Positions 7,885 through 17,679 are shown, counted from the stretch's first letter. The stretch is 64,000 bases of DNA from Anaerolineae bacterium (GCA_022820125.1 JAJEGA010000033.1:1-64000), one strand, 5' to 3'. Notes: a model not told the origin generated them from the letters alone. Numbers and translations are program-made.

Positions 7885-8712
7885 ATGCCCGCCATCATCA
7901 ATCGCTTGACCAAAGAAGGACTCGTCCACCTGGCTTCGGGCGCCTTCGACCTGCAAGCGGCGGCGCAGCGCGAACCGCGCGCCGGCGTCTATACCGTCAG
8001 CAATACGTATGAATGCACCAAAACGCTGCTGCTCGACGCGCATTTGGATCGCCTGGAAGATTCGGCGCGGCGCGAAGGGTTCAGCCCCGGCTATGAGCGG
8101 AAGCAACTGAAAGCCGCCTTGCGCCAGATGATCGTTGAATCGGGTTTTGGCGATGTCCGCTTTCGCGTATCCATCCCGGCGCAGGCGCCTGACGAAGCGA
8201 TCTTGTCAATCGAACCTTTCGCGGCGCCGAGCCCGCAGCTGATTGAAGCGGGCGTTCGCTGTGTCACCTCCAGCCTGGCGCGCCACAATCCGGCGTCAAA
8301 ATCCAGCGAGTGGATGCACCGACGGCGAGCGCTTGAGGATGCCAGACCCAAAGGCATTTACGAGACTATTCTGCTGGATCCGGCGGGCAGCCTGCTGGAG
8401 GGCGCGTCCAGCAATGTATACGTTATGCTTGACGGCGCGCTGCACACAGCAGCCAGCGGCGTATTGGCGGGCATCTCGCGGATGGTTGTGCTCGAAGTCT
8501 GCGAGGGCATTGCGCCGCTGCGCCTTGATGCGCCGAACATCGCCGACATCGCTCGATTCAATGAAGTATTCCTCTCGAGCAGCAGCCGCGGCATCATCCC
8601 GGTGGCCGCGCTAGACGGCGCGACTATCGGCGCCGGGCGCGCGGGAGCGGCGACTTTGGCTCTGCGAAGCGGCTATCAGCGCTGGGTTGCCGAGCATTTG
8701 GAAGAGTTGTGA
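7885..8712 (+). CDS. Class IV PLP aminotransferase (IlvE/Dat-like)
   Basis: 275 residues from ATG 7885. Fold-type IV PLP enzyme; members transaminate branched-chain or D-amino acids or act as aminodeoxychorismate lyases. PLP lysine K139 lies in 'NPASKSSEWMHRRRALEDA'. The signature 'EGASSNVYVMLDGALHTAASGVLAGISRMVVLEV' (E172 onward) matches the class. The usual TP after 'L.T' is AA, so substrate choice cannot be called. It starts 12 nt after the previous gene, and its TGA overlaps the next ATG, suggesting a short operon with the small downstream gene. Confidence 0.85.
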   Translation: MPAIINRLTKEGLVHLASGAFDLQAAAQREPRAGVYTVSNTYECTKTLLLDAHLDRLEDSARREGFSPGYERKQLKAALRQMIVESGFGDVRFRVSIPAQAPDEAILSIEPFAAPSPQLIEAGVRCVTSSLARHNPASKSSEWMHRRRALEDARPKGIYETILLDPAGSLLEGASSNVYVMLDGALHTAASGVLAGISRMVVLEVCEGIAPLRLDAPNIADIARFNEVFLSSSSRGIIPVAALDGATIGAGRAGAATLALRSGYQRWVAEHLEEL

Positions 8713-9107
8713 TGCGGATGCTGGAAAACGCCTGGAAAGCCCTGGAGATCGTCAGCGCCGCGCGCGAGCTGGCGATTGAAACGCGCCGCTTCAATTGGGA
8801 GGTGGCGGCGAGGACGACATTCTTTCTGCAGGCTGAATACGCCGATATCCGGCTGGCGACGCATGAGCGGCATGCTGTCTTGGCCAGGCTCAAGCTGCAG
8901 GCGGGCTTCGGCTGGCAGTTGGTCACCGACCAAGATGAGGCGGGCGTCTACATCATCGCCAAACGAAAACCCGTCATTGGAAGCATCGGACGGGCGCGAT
9001 TCAACATCACCTTGCCGGCGGATGCGCGCATTTCGCTAAAGCTGGAGAAGTGCAAACTTTGCCTGGACGACGTTAGCGCCGCGTTCGATTGGCCGCCATT
9101 GGGATAG
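8712..9107 (+). CDS. Small conserved-looking hypothetical protein
   Basis: 131 residues. ATG 8712 overlaps the aminotransferase stop and has GGAAGAG five bases upstream; the in-frame GTG at 8709 is too close to it. N-terminal helix ('ENAWKALEIVSAARELAIET'), then alternating beta strands ('LKLQAGFGWQLVTDQDEAGVYIIAKRK', 'RARFNITLPADARISLKLEK'). No signal peptide or known motif. Family not recognised. Coupling suggests it is co-expressed with the aminotransferase. Confidence 0.7.
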   Translation: MRMLENAWKALEIVSAARELAIETRRFNWEVAARTTFFLQAEYADIRLATHERHAVLARLKLQAGFGWQLVTDQDEAGVYIIAKRKPVIGSIGRARFNITLPADARISLKLEKCKLCLDDVSAAFDWPPLG

Positions 9108-9208
9108 AAACTGCGCGAAACGCTCCCTAAAACTTGGCAGTGCATCCATTTCGGTGGAAATAGAAAAAGCTTTACCACAGAAGTAAACGCAAGTAAGTCA
9201 TGCGAAAA

Positions 9209-9347
9209 AGGGCGATGCTAATCTGATTCGAGATCTGTAGGGGCGAGACTTGTCTCGCCCACTATGTCGCCATTGTACATGTGGGCGACTCAAGAGTCGC
9301 CCCTACGACGTTCCTTCATTTTATTGCATTACTTTATTGGACTTACT
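9209..9347. repeat. 139-bp direct repeat, copy 2 (two-hairpin element)
   Basis: Near-identical to 1-139. Core 9237-9306 with both hairpins intact. Sits in the 537-bp gap between 9107 and 9645. Apart from this repeat and the hairpin at 9561-9580, nothing recognisable is seen in the gap. Confidence 0.95.
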
Positions 9348-9560
9348 GAGGGCGCAAAGATTTTTTACGTTGCTTGGCGGAGTTTTCCAGTCCACAGAAT
9401 TAGCCACTCCCTCAAAACTTGAAATCTCGTTATTGCTGTGGTAGCGTAGTGTCATGCGGAAATCAGTCGATAGCGGTCGCAACTTGAATTGTTGTTGTCG
9501 TAGGGACCTCTAGGCGGGTATGATTGGTTTTCCAGGAATTCGGCGTTTCGCCACCAACAA

Positions 9561-9587
9561 GTCAACCCGCGCAGGTTGGCTTTTTTG
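9561..9587 (+). terminator. Intrinsic terminator or attenuator before the sulfurtransferase
   Basis: GTCAACC-CGCGCA-GGTTGGC (9561-9580, one G-T pair) followed by six T. It lies 58 nt before the sulfurtransferase ATG and 450 nt after the previous gene, so it is either a late terminator or a leader attenuator. A small GGCG-TTT-CGCC hairpin (9542-9552) precedes it. Confidence 0.6.
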
Positions 9588-9644
9588 ATTGTGGCGATGC
9601 CGCCAGCAGAACGACAACTGTTTAGCAGACGAGGAGCAAAGCCA

Positions 9645-10505
<861 letters not shown>

Positions 10506-10566
10506 ATCTTCAATCCAGCGGCGGGGAGGGAGGTTGCGCTTCCTCGCCCGCAGCCAAGAGACGCCT

Positions 10567-11010
10567 ATGGCAAGCTATCCGCCAAAGCTCCAGCAATATC
10601 TTGACGACTTCGGTTTCATGTCATCGCGCGAGGATCGCGTCGATTATCTGATTGATATCGCCGACGAATTCCAGCCGGTGCCGTCGTCGATCGCCAGCAA
10701 ACCCTACGATGAAGCGCACCGCGTCATCGGATGCGAGTCGGAAGCCTTTGTCTGGGCGATTGACCGCGCGGACGGCACGCTCGATTTCTACTTCGATGTG
10801 CTGAATCCGCAAGGGCTTTCGGCGATGGCAATGAGCGCGATCCTGGACCAAGCCTGCTCTGGCGCGCCGCTGGATCAAGTGGCGGCTATCAACGGCGAAG
10901 TGGTGTTCACCTTTTTCGGCAAAGACATTTCGATGGGCAAGGGACGCGGATTGACCGAGCTCATCAACGCGGTCGTCTACCAGGCTAGACGGCGTCTCCG
11001 TTCTGATTGA
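10567..11010 (+). CDS. sufE: SufE-family sulfur acceptor
   Basis: 147 residues from ATG 10567; the frame is open upstream, but that part overlaps the rhodanese gene. SufE proteins take persulfide sulfur on one cysteine and stimulate cysteine desulfurase for Fe-S assembly. The conserved Cys is C56 in 'VIGCESEAFVWA'; 'MGKGRGLTELINAVVYQARR' matches the C-terminal helix. No sufS or sufBCD is in the window. The preceding sulfurtransferase could be its donor (inference); a similar SseA-SufE pair occurs in mycobacteria as far as I recall. The 3' end overlaps the convergent GNAT gene by 26 bp. Confidence 0.9.
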   Translation: MASYPPKLQQYLDDFGFMSSREDRVDYLIDIADEFQPVPSSIASKPYDEAHRVIGCESEAFVWAIDRADGTLDFYFDVLNPQGLSAMAMSAILDQACSGAPLDQVAAINGEVVFTFFGKDISMGKGRGLTELINAVVYQARRRLRSD

Positions 11011-11536
11011 TCGATTCCATGCCCAGGAAGGAATCGCTGGGCGCGCCCTGCGTGTGCACCGCGTCGGTGCCCAACATGCCGCGGTAGGCGCGCGACGGCT
11101 CCGAATCCGGGATGACGGCAGCGCCCGCCTTTTCATAGTAGCCGACTGGACCCGCCCCGCCGATTATCGCGTACATATAACCGGCGTCGCGCATGGCCTG
11201 CAGCGTCGCCAGCAAGAGCGCCGTGCCGATGCCGCGTCCGCGCTCGGCCGCGTCCACGCCGGTGGGACCAAAGAAGTTCTTGAAGGTCGTGTCGTAACAG
11301 GCGAAGCCCAGCAATTGATCGCCGCGATGCGCCAACATGACGGTGGTCGGGTGCGCCGAAAAACCCGCATCCGCTTCGCTAACCCAGTATTCGCTGAAGT
11401 GCTCGCGAATCCAATCGAGCACCAGAAATTTCTCCGGCGTCATGCAGCGCCGAATGTTCACACCCAGGGCGCGCTGGGCTGCGATAACAGGTTCGAGCGC
11501 CGGCAGATCGTATAACTTGACCAGCATATCTGGCAT
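10985..11536 (-). CDS. GNAT-family N-acetyltransferase
   Basis: 183 residues. The acetyl-CoA binding motif A is 'AAERGRGIGTALLLATLQAM'; 'MLAHRGDQLLGFACY' and 'YAIIGGAGPVGYYEKAGA' are the flanking motifs D and B. Substrate unknown. A strong SD (GGAGG, complement of 11546-11550) precedes ATG 11536. The last 26 bp overlap the sufE 3' end tail to tail. Divergent from the PLP gene at 11739, with a 202-bp gap that holds no feature I recognise beyond this SD. Confidence 0.88.
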   Translation of the reverse strand: MPDMLVKLYDLPALEPVIAAQRALGVNIRRCMTPEKFLVLDWIREHFSEYWVSEADAGFSAHPTTVMLAHRGDQLLGFACYDTTFKNFFGPTGVDAAERGRGIGTALLLATLQAMRDAGYMYAIIGGAGPVGYYEKAGAAVIPDSEPSRAYRGMLGTDAVHTQGAPSDSFLGMESINQNGDAV

Positions 11537-11738
11537 GGCTCACACCCTCCTGTCAAGCAACGCTGACAATTCAGCAGAAGCCGCGTCATCGCTGCGCATA
11601 CAAAGAGACGCAATTACATTTTACCTAGTTTCCACATTTGCGCCCGATTTTCTCCGGGCAGTCTCATTTTGGCATGGCAGCGCCAGGCATGACGCACTAT
11701 GATTGGCGCCAAGATCCACTGAGCAAGCGAGCATAAGC

Positions 11739-12863
11739 ATGAGCCTTCGACCCGAGACCAGAGCCGTTCACAGCGCGGCGACGGACCCAAGCAGCGGCGC
11801 TATCGTGCAGCCAATTGTGCTCAGCACGACCTTCGAATATGAGCCGACGGGCTTGGAGCATGATCCTGATCAGTTGATTTATACGCGTTGGCAAAACCCT
11901 AACCGCGCTGCGCTGGAGCGCACGATGAGCGCGCTCGAAGGCGGCGCTGTCGCTCACGCGGTTTCCAGCGGCTCGGCGGCGATGCTCACGATTTTTCAGG
12001 CGCTGAAGCCCGGCGATCACATCGTCTCGAGCGATGATATGTATTTTGGAATTCGCGTGCAGCTGAACGAATTCTTCGCGCCCTGGGGCTTGGAAACAAC
12101 CTATGTTGACATGAGCGATTTGGAGGCGGCGCGCGCGGCGATGCGGCCCGAAACCCGGCTGGTCATCCTTGAATCGCCGACCAACCCTATGATTCGGCTG
12201 GCGGATATCGCCGCCATCGCCGAGATCGCAAAGGGATGCGAGGCTGCGCTGCTGGTCGATAACACGGTTGCCACGCCGGTCGCCCAGAATCCGATTGCGC
12301 TCGGCGCCGACATCGTGGTCATTTCTCTGACCAAATACATCGCGGGTCATCATGATGTGCTCGGCGGCGTCATCGTGTTTGCCGAGGAAGATGACCTGGC
12401 GGAACGGGTCATGCGACTGGTGCGCATCGGCGGCGGCGTACTTTCGCCGATGAATTGCTGGCTGGCGGCGCGCGGGCTGCAGAGCCTTTCATATCGCGCG
12501 CGCGCCCACAGCGAGAGCGCGCTTGAGGTCGCCTGCTTCCTGGCGGAGCATCCCAAGATCGAGCGCGTACTCTACCCGCATCACCCCAGCCACCCGCAAT
12601 ATGACCTGGCGCTGCGACAGATGGCGCTGGGCAGCGGCTTGATGTCAATCCTGGTCAAAGGCGGGCGCGGACCCGCTATTGAACTGGTCAATCGATTGCG
12701 GCTCTTCACCAGCGCGACCAGCTTCGGCGGCACACACAGCTTGATCGAGCATCGCGAATCGATCGAAGAAGGCTCATCTACGCCAGCCAATCTATTGCGT
12801 GTGTCAATCGGTCTGGAGCATCCGGCAGATCTGATCGCCGACCTGCAACAGGCGCTCGCGTGA
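11739..12863 (+). CDS. Cys/Met metabolism PLP enzyme (cystathionine synthase/lyase type)
   Basis: 375 residues from ATG 11739. Fold-type I trans-sulfuration enzyme. 'PIVLSTTFEYE', 'YTRWQNPNRAALERTMSALEGG', 'SGSAAML', 'ESPTNPMIRLADIAAIAEIA', 'VDNTVATPVAQNP' and the PLP-lysine segment 'SLTKYIAGHHDVLGG' (K199) are all present, as are 'SFGGTHSLIEHR' and 'LLRVSIGLEHPADLIADL'. Whether it makes cystathionine, splits it, or uses O-acetylhomoserine cannot be told from sequence. The nearby sulfurtransferase/SufE genes give a sulfur context. Its TGA overlaps the GTG of the DUF952 gene. Confidence 0.9.
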   Translation: MSLRPETRAVHSAATDPSSGAIVQPIVLSTTFEYEPTGLEHDPDQLIYTRWQNPNRAALERTMSALEGGAVAHAVSSGSAAMLTIFQALKPGDHIVSSDDMYFGIRVQLNEFFAPWGLETTYVDMSDLEAARAAMRPETRLVILESPTNPMIRLADIAAIAEIAKGCEAALLVDNTVATPVAQNPIALGADIVVISLTKYIAGHHDVLGGVIVFAEEDDLAERVMRLVRIGGGVLSPMNCWLAARGLQSLSYRARAHSESALEVACFLAEHPKIERVLYPHHPSHPQYDLALRQMALGSGLMSILVKGGRGPAIELVNRLRLFTSATSFGGTHSLIEHRESIEEGSSTPANLLRVSIGLEHPADLIADLQQALA

Positions 12864-13226
12864 TTTATCACATCACCAGCCGCGCCGCTTGGGATGAGGC
12901 ACGGGCTCAAAACGAATATAGCGCGCCTTCGCTGGAGAACGAGGGCTTCATCCACTGTTCAAAGCGGGAACAAGCGCTGGGCGTCGCCAATGACATCTAT
13001 CGCGGGGGAGCGAATCTGGTCTTGCTGTGCATACGAAAATAATCTTCGCGCCGAGCTGCGCTGGGAGGCGCCAGCGCATCCGAAACCACGCGATGGCGCC
13101 GGCGCTCGCGACGACTCGCTCTTTCCCCATCTGTACGGCGTATTAAATCTTGATGCTGTTGTTGCTGTATTCGACTTCAACCAGTCAGAATCCGGCTTCA
13201 CGCTGCCGCCAGACCTGCCCTGCTGA
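12860..13226 (+). pseudogene. DUF952 protein, frameshifted
   Basis: Frame 1 (GTG 12860) reads '[14 protein letters not shown]...[36 protein letters not shown]', the DUF952 N-terminus, but stops at 13042. The next frame continues as '[13 protein letters not shown]...[20 protein letters not shown]', the DUF952 C-terminus, to 13226. Removing one base near 13034 restores a protein of about 121 residues reading '[14 protein letters not shown]'. So this is a recent +1 insertion or a sequencing/assembly error. The function of DUF952 is unknown. GTGA overlap with the previous stop. Confidence 0.8.
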
Positions 13227-13286
13227 CGACTGGACAGTTAATCTGCGGGCACTAGGCGAATATCTGGTACTTTTCCGGGCTCTTTC

Positions 13287-13312
13287 GGGCGACCTGATAG
13301 GTCGCCCCTACA
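13287..13312. repeat. Single-hairpin half copy of the GTAGGGGCGA family
   Basis: GGGCGACCT-GAT-AGGTCGCCC followed by CTACA. Lies between the converging DUF952 and SDR genes, where it could act as a bidirectional terminator. Nothing else is seen in 13227-13417. Confidence 0.75.
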
Positions 13313-13417
13313 ACTTTCGCCAGATCTGATGCTTGTATCGGCTGCCGCGCCGCTTTCATTTGCCGTCTATTCAAGCCTGACGGATTCTCAGACCTTACCT
13401 TTTAGACGAGCGCCGAA

Positions 13418-14272
13418 CTAGCCGACGCCGGTCAACTCCGCGCTGAAATCCCAGAGGCGCTTCTGCTGTTCGCGGTCGTAGGAATTCTTGCTCGAGCGCT
13501 TCTGCTGTTTCTCATTCCAGTACTTGCCGCTCACACCAGCGAGCTCGGGCGCCGAAGCGAGGTGGACGAGCGTCTCGGCGCCTCTCTCTGGCGATATCGC
13601 AAACAGCTTTTGCGCCACCTTGATCAGGCCAGCCCAGACGCGCCCGGTGTTATGGCCAAAGCCGGTGGATACCAACCCAGGATGCACCGCGTTGACGGTT
13701 ACAGTCGTGTCTGCCAGCCGGCGCGCCAGTTCGTAGGTGAAGAGTACATTCATCAGCTTGCTGGCACCATAGCTATTCATCATGCTGAATCCGCTGGCGT
13801 CGCGCAGGTTCTCCAGGCGCAGCGTCGCATTGCGGTGCGCGCTGGAAGACACATTGATGATGCGCGCTTCGCCCGATTCCTGCGCCGTATCCTCCAGCAT
13901 GTCCAGCAGCAGATGGGTCAGCAGGTAGTAGCTGATGTGATTCAGCGCGAAGGTCATTTCGTAGCCGTCTGCCGACTCTTGATAATCGGAAAAGACGGCG
14001 CCGGCATTGTTGAGCAAGACATCCAGTCGGTCGTATTTCGCCCGAAACTCAGCGGCGATGCGGCGCACCTCGTCCATCGACGAGAGATCGGCGACCAGCA
14101 TGTCTATCGCATCGTTGCCACTTTGCGCTTGCAGCTGCATCATGACCTGGCGGGTCTTGGTCTCATCGCGCCCAACGATGACGACCTCAGCGCCCATTTT
14201 CAGCAGTTCAAGCGCTGCCTGTTTGCCGATGCCGTTGGTCGCGCCGGTGATCAGTACGCGTTTGCCCTTCAT
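13418..14272 (-). CDS. Short-chain dehydrogenase/reductase
   Basis: 284 residues from ATG 14272, chosen because GGAAG lies seven bases upstream; earlier in-frame starts to 14356 lack this. Classical SDR: cofactor loop 'TGATNGIG', 'VADLSS', 'LLNNAGAV', catalytic Ser in 'INVSSSAHR' and Y-x3-K as 'YGASK'. The C-terminal 'VNAVHPGLVSTGFGHNTG' and 'SGKYWNEKQ' resemble retinol-dehydrogenase-like SDRs. Substrate unknown. Stands alone; RraA-like gene upstream on the same strand after a 166-bp gap. Confidence 0.9.
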   Translation of the reverse strand: MKGKRVLITGATNGIGKQAALELLKMGAEVVIVGRDETKTRQVMMQLQAQSGNDAIDMLVADLSSMDEVRRIAAEFRAKYDRLDVLLNNAGAVFSDYQESADGYEMTFALNHISYYLLTHLLLDMLEDTAQESGEARIINVSSSAHRNATLRLENLRDASGFSMMNSYGASKLMNVLFTYELARRLADTTVTVNAVHPGLVSTGFGHNTGRVWAGLIKVAQKLFAISPERGAETLVHLASAPELAGVSGKYWNEKQQKRSSKNSYDREQQKRLWDFSAELTGVG

Positions 14273-14346
14273 AGTCATTCTTCCTTGATGCACATTGATT
14301 TGATCATGCACAAAACTCGTCCAATAGACGCGCGGATTAGGGCGCG

Positions 14347-14371
14347 GACGGCTCACCGAGCCGCCCCTGCA
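14347..14371. repeat. Degenerate half copy of the GTAGGGGCGA family
   Basis: CGGCTC-ACC-GAGCCG followed by CCCCTGCA. Part of the consensus is still readable. Located between the SDR and RraA-like genes. Confidence 0.5.
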
Positions 14372-14438
14372 AATCTCTTCTTATTGACCTGTTGCCTTTA
14401 ACGATTTGAGTTTTGAATATCGCAGCTAGGCGCCCAAG

Positions 14439-15161
14439 CTACTCCTCGTCGTCTCCATAAGAATGCCCGCCGAAGATGGCGCGGATCTCGGCCGCGGATT
14501 TGGCCGCTTGCAAGGCGCTCATGCGGGCGGCTTCTTCTTTTTGCAGCGCGCGCGCGTTCTCCAGCACCGCCTCCAGCTGATCAGCCGGGAATTTGCAGGC
14601 GCCGTTTTCGTCCATGTGAATAAGCTCGCCGGGCGCGACATCCATGCCGCCGACCGCAACCGGCACATTGACCGCGCGCACCGCCATGGCGCCATGGCCC
14701 GCCGTGACGCCGCTCAGCATATACTGGAAGTCCATCTCGCGGATTTCGTCCAGATCGCGCGAAGGACCGTTCGACAGCAAACCGACGCAGCCCAGCGCCT
14801 TCATCGCCGAAACCATATTGCCGCCAGCCAAGCCCACCTTGCCCGCGATATCAGCGGGAAACTTCTGCTCGATCACCAGCACGGTCGGCGGCGGAGATGC
14901 TTCCATTGCCTCGAGCACGTCCATGAAACTCAAGCGCGAATAATTCGGATCCGGCAGGCCGTAGACGCAGGTCACGGCGTAACCGACGCGGCGTCCCAAC
15001 TCGGGGTACATACAGCGGATTGACGTGTCCGTGTACCAATTCTCGGTCCAGGGATTGTATAGCCCCAGGCATAGTGGCGATTCCGGATAAGTCGCGACCA
15101 CATTTGTGATTGACGGCGTATCGAAGTTCTTCAGTTCTTCCAGCATCTGTCTTTGATTCAT
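14439..15161 (-). CDS. RraA-like family protein (aldolase/decarboxylase fold)
   Basis: 240 residues. Related to RraA and HMG/CHA aldolases: 'GLAGGNMVSAMKALGCVGLLSNGPSRDLDEI' carries the GGN and Arg-Asp metal/substrate residues, and 'VAVGGMDVAPGELIHMDENGACKFP' is the C-terminal signature. Such proteins are 4-hydroxy-4-methyl-2-oxoglutarate aldolase/oxaloacetate decarboxylases or RNase E inhibitors. The longer N- and C-termini here suggest an enzyme rather than RraA proper. It was formerly annotated as a methyltransferase by error. AAGGA lies upstream of ATG 15161. Confidence 0.8.
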   Translation of the reverse strand: MNQRQMLEELKNFDTPSITNVVATYPESPLCLGLYNPWTENWYTDTSIRCMYPELGRRVGYAVTCVYGLPDPNYSRLSFMDVLEAMEASPPPTVLVIEQKFPADIAGKVGLAGGNMVSAMKALGCVGLLSNGPSRDLDEIREMDFQYMLSGVTAGHGAMAVRAVNVPVAVGGMDVAPGELIHMDENGACKFPADQLEAVLENARALQKEEAARMSALQAAKSAAEIRAIFGGHSYGDDEE

Positions 15162-15243
15162 ACCGTCCTTGCCTCATCATCGGATATAGCCCGACATTCT
15201 ACAACGCGCATCCGTATTACGAACAGGTTCCGCTTTCGCAGCC

Positions 15244-16497
15244 CTAATCCGACCGGGCATGCCGCGAGCGTTTTTCGTTAAGCGTCTGACGAAACACAGG
15301 CAGTATCGGCAGCAGCATCAGCGCCGAACAGGCAATCGCCAGACGTACAGAGCGCCACAAGCCAATAGCGCCGACGACCGGACCGCCAGCGATTTGCCCA
15401 AAAGCGTCAGCCTGCCCTTGAATCGACAGCACCGTCGCGCGCGCAGCCGACTCCGTATGCTGATTGATCCATGCCTCCATCAAGGGATTGCGAATCGCTC
15501 GCGCTGTTTGCGTTAACCACAGACCGAGCAACACAAGAGCGAAGCGATCGGCGAGGACAAATAAAAGCACGCTGCAAATCAGCGCGGCGTATACAGCGAT
15601 CAGGGTCAGCGCGACAAGCCGGTTGTCGGACATATCGAGCCGCCGCCGCAGCCCTTCGGTAACTGCCAAAACAAGGGGCATCGATACGGCGCTGATAATG
15701 CCAAACCATACGATTTCATCGAATTGGCCCAGGGGCGGCAAGCTGAAATTCTCGAGTACATGTGTGATCCAGAGTCGGTCGAAGCCTTCGCTGAAAGCGC
15801 CATGGATGACCGCGGCAAATGTGATCAACAGCAGGATATGACGCGTCCGGACCAAAGCGAATCCCTCGCGGAAGGTGGCGATCAAACTGCGCCAGGATTC
15901 TCGATCACTCGCTGGGCGCCGCTGAAAGCCGGTTTCCGGCATGACTAGCGCCAGAAATGCAGCGAGCAGCACCAGCAGAACGCCGCCGCAGACGATGGCC
16001 AGCTGCAAGCTGACGCTCGCCAGCGCAACGCTGACGAAGATCCCGCAGAAGGCAAATATCTGCTCCGCTTGCGCCCCGCGCATAAATGCTTTTCCCGCCC
16101 GGTCCAACCCGATTTCATCTACGATCCAAGCCGATGTCGCGCCACTGAGAAAGGTGTAACCCAAACCGGCGACAACCTGCCCGACTAGCAACACTTCAAA
16201 GATTGGAAAGCTGCCCTCCAGGATGAGACTGAAGCCCAGCAAGAAGAACCCGAGGATGATAGACAAGCGACGGCTGTAGACATCAGCCACCACACCAGTC
16301 GGGATCTCGGTTAGCAGCGCCGTCATTTCCAGCGTTGTGCCTATCAAGACCAGTTGCAAAGGATTCAAGCCCACCTGTTTGACCTGGTAAACCAGATGAA
16401 CAGTATAGGCGAGGGTCGTCGCGAAAGCTGAGAAGCCCATTCCCAGCAAGTACAACTTGTAAGCGTCAGCCTTGGGGATTTTCAATCGATCAGGCAT
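15244..16497 (-). CDS. MFS transporter
   Basis: 417 residues with about 12 hydrophobic segments. The loop 2-3 motif is 'IPTGVVADVYSRRLSIILG', the D-x-R-R form of MFS motif A. The central loop 'RRPASDRESWRSLIATF' divides two six-helix halves. Substrate not evident. Followed on the same strand, after 22 bp, by the phosphotransferase stop at 16520 (gene upstream in transcription), so the two may be co-transcribed. Confidence 0.88.
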   Translation of the reverse strand: MPDRLKIPKADAYKLYLLGMGFSAFATTLAYTVHLVYQVKQVGLNPLQLVLIGTTLEMTALLTEIPTGVVADVYSRRLSIILGFFLLGFSLILEGSFPIFEVLLVGQVVAGLGYTFLSGATSAWIVDEIGLDRAGKAFMRGAQAEQIFAFCGIFVSVALASVSLQLAIVCGGVLLVLLAAFLALVMPETGFQRRPASDRESWRSLIATFREGFALVRTRHILLLITFAAVIHGAFSEGFDRLWITHVLENFSLPPLGQFDEIVWFGIISAVSMPLVLAVTEGLRRRLDMSDNRLVALTLIAVYAALICSVLLFVLADRFALVLLGLWLTQTARAIRNPLMEAWINQHTESAARATVLSIQGQADAFGQIAGGPVVGAIGLWRSVRLAIACSALMLLPILPVFRQTLNEKRSRHARSD

Positions 16498-16519
16498 TGG
16501 TTTCCGCTGCTAATGGGGT

Positions 16520-17551
16520 TCAGAGGGTCGGCGTCGAGCGGCGCAGTATACCGGATTCGAGAAAGCGCTTCAATTCCGCGCAGCGTTCAGCGATGAGCGA
16601 CGGCGCAACCGCGCGCACTTTAGGATTGTCGAAGTTGGACGCCAGCCAGCGAATCGACGCGGCCTGCCGCGCGGCGATCAAGGGCTCAAGCAGCGCGCGT
16701 TCAGCGTCCGCAATGCAGCGAATAGATGTGTAGCCGCGCCAAAGCGCATCCTCCAGTTCAATGTAGTCGGACGCGCGCTCGCCCTTCAACTGCCAGAGAA
16801 GCGGCGCCAAGTCGTATAGGAAGCAGCCCCAGCCGCAGAATTCGAAGTCCAGCGCCGCGATGGAATCCCGGCGAAAAATGATATTCTTCGCCAGCAAGTC
16901 CGCGTGGATCAAGCCGGTGGCTTCCGGTCTGGATGCGAGCGCCAAAAGCGGCTCCCGCAGACGCCGCGCCACATCGTCCAGGATGGCTCGTTGCTCCGTG
17001 TTTGCCAGCATGCGCTCGGCCGACGAAGCGTAGGCAGAGGCCTCGCCGAACAAACCGCGCCAGTCCAAACGAGGTCGGTCGAAATCAGGCGGGGGGTCGA
17101 ACTGCGCGTCAGTATGCAGCGCGCCAAGGTATGCGCCGATACGGTAGAGATCGCGGGCGTTCAATTCGCGCGCCGACTTAACTTCGCCCGCGATATGTTC
17201 GAAAAGCGCGGCGTAATAAAATGACGGCGGCGGCAAGCCATCGTGGCGCAGCGCGATAAAGGGCTCATCGACGGTCAGCGCCGGCGGGCAGGGCGCCATC
17301 AGCGGCGTATCTCGACGGATGGCGGCGAGCCACTGCAGCTCCGATCGCAGCCGCGCCTCCTCGGCCTTTCCCGGCGGATGCAGCCGCAGCACGTAGTCGG
17401 CATCGGCTGTCGTCACGCGGAATACGATATTGCTGCCATAGCCTAGCAGTCGCGTCTTCCGAGGCGCAAGGCGCCAGCGCCGCAAAGCCTGACCAGCGAT
17501 GTCATGCCAATGCCGCCGCCGATCGCAGCTCAGATTCTCAGAGTCGGTCAA
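16520..17551 (-). CDS. APH/choline-kinase-like phosphotransferase
   Basis: 343 residues of the aminoglycoside phosphotransferase/protein-kinase-like fold. The Brenner motif HxDxxxxN appears as 'HADLLAKNI', and the metal-binding Asp follows in 'ALDFEFCGWGCFLYDLAPLL'. The N-lobe has 'YVLRLHPPGKAEEARLRSELQWL'. Family members phosphorylate small alcohols, sugars, choline or antibiotics; nothing points to a substrate. Reads divergently from lspA; the 128-bp gap contains the lspA promoter. Confidence 0.85.
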   Translation of the reverse strand: MTDSENLSCDRRRHWHDIAGQALRRWRLAPRKTRLLGYGSNIVFRVTTADADYVLRLHPPGKAEEARLRSELQWLAAIRRDTPLMAPCPPALTVDEPFIALRHDGLPPPSFYYAALFEHIAGEVKSARELNARDLYRIGAYLGALHTDAQFDPPPDFDRPRLDWRGLFGEASAYASSAERMLANTEQRAILDDVARRLREPLLALASRPEATGLIHADLLAKNIIFRRDSIAALDFEFCGWGCFLYDLAPLLWQLKGERASDYIELEDALWRGYTSIRCIADAERALLEPLIAARQAASIRWLASNFDNPKVRAVAPSLIAERCAELKRFLESGILRRSTPTL

Positions 17552-17636
17552 GGCGATATCCGCGATAAAGGAGACGAGTACCGTATAATTGATTTAAGCA
17601 TCCAAACTGCGTCTGCATTTGGAAGTTGACAATGTT

Positions 17637-17645
17637 TGCTAGAAT
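17637..17645 (+). promoter_or_regulatory. Extended -10 promoter of lspA
   Basis: TGC-TAGAAT, identical to the box at 225-233. A TTGACA at 17626-17631 is too close (8 nt) to be its -35; the better-spaced TTGGAA (17619-17624) is weak. It lies 35 nt before the lspA ATG. A separate TATAAT occurs at 17584-17589. Confidence 0.45.
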
Positions 17646-17679
17646 GTGAATCTGCAAGCTGGCATAGCTGGAGCGCCCA

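Noticed and set aside
1-9347. Composite transposon bounded by the 139-bp repeats
   Set aside because: No transposase or target duplication, and the content is conserved housekeeping genes.
17626-17645. TTGACA plus TAGAAT as the lspA promoter
   Set aside because: The spacer is only 8 nt; the extended -10 alone is kept.
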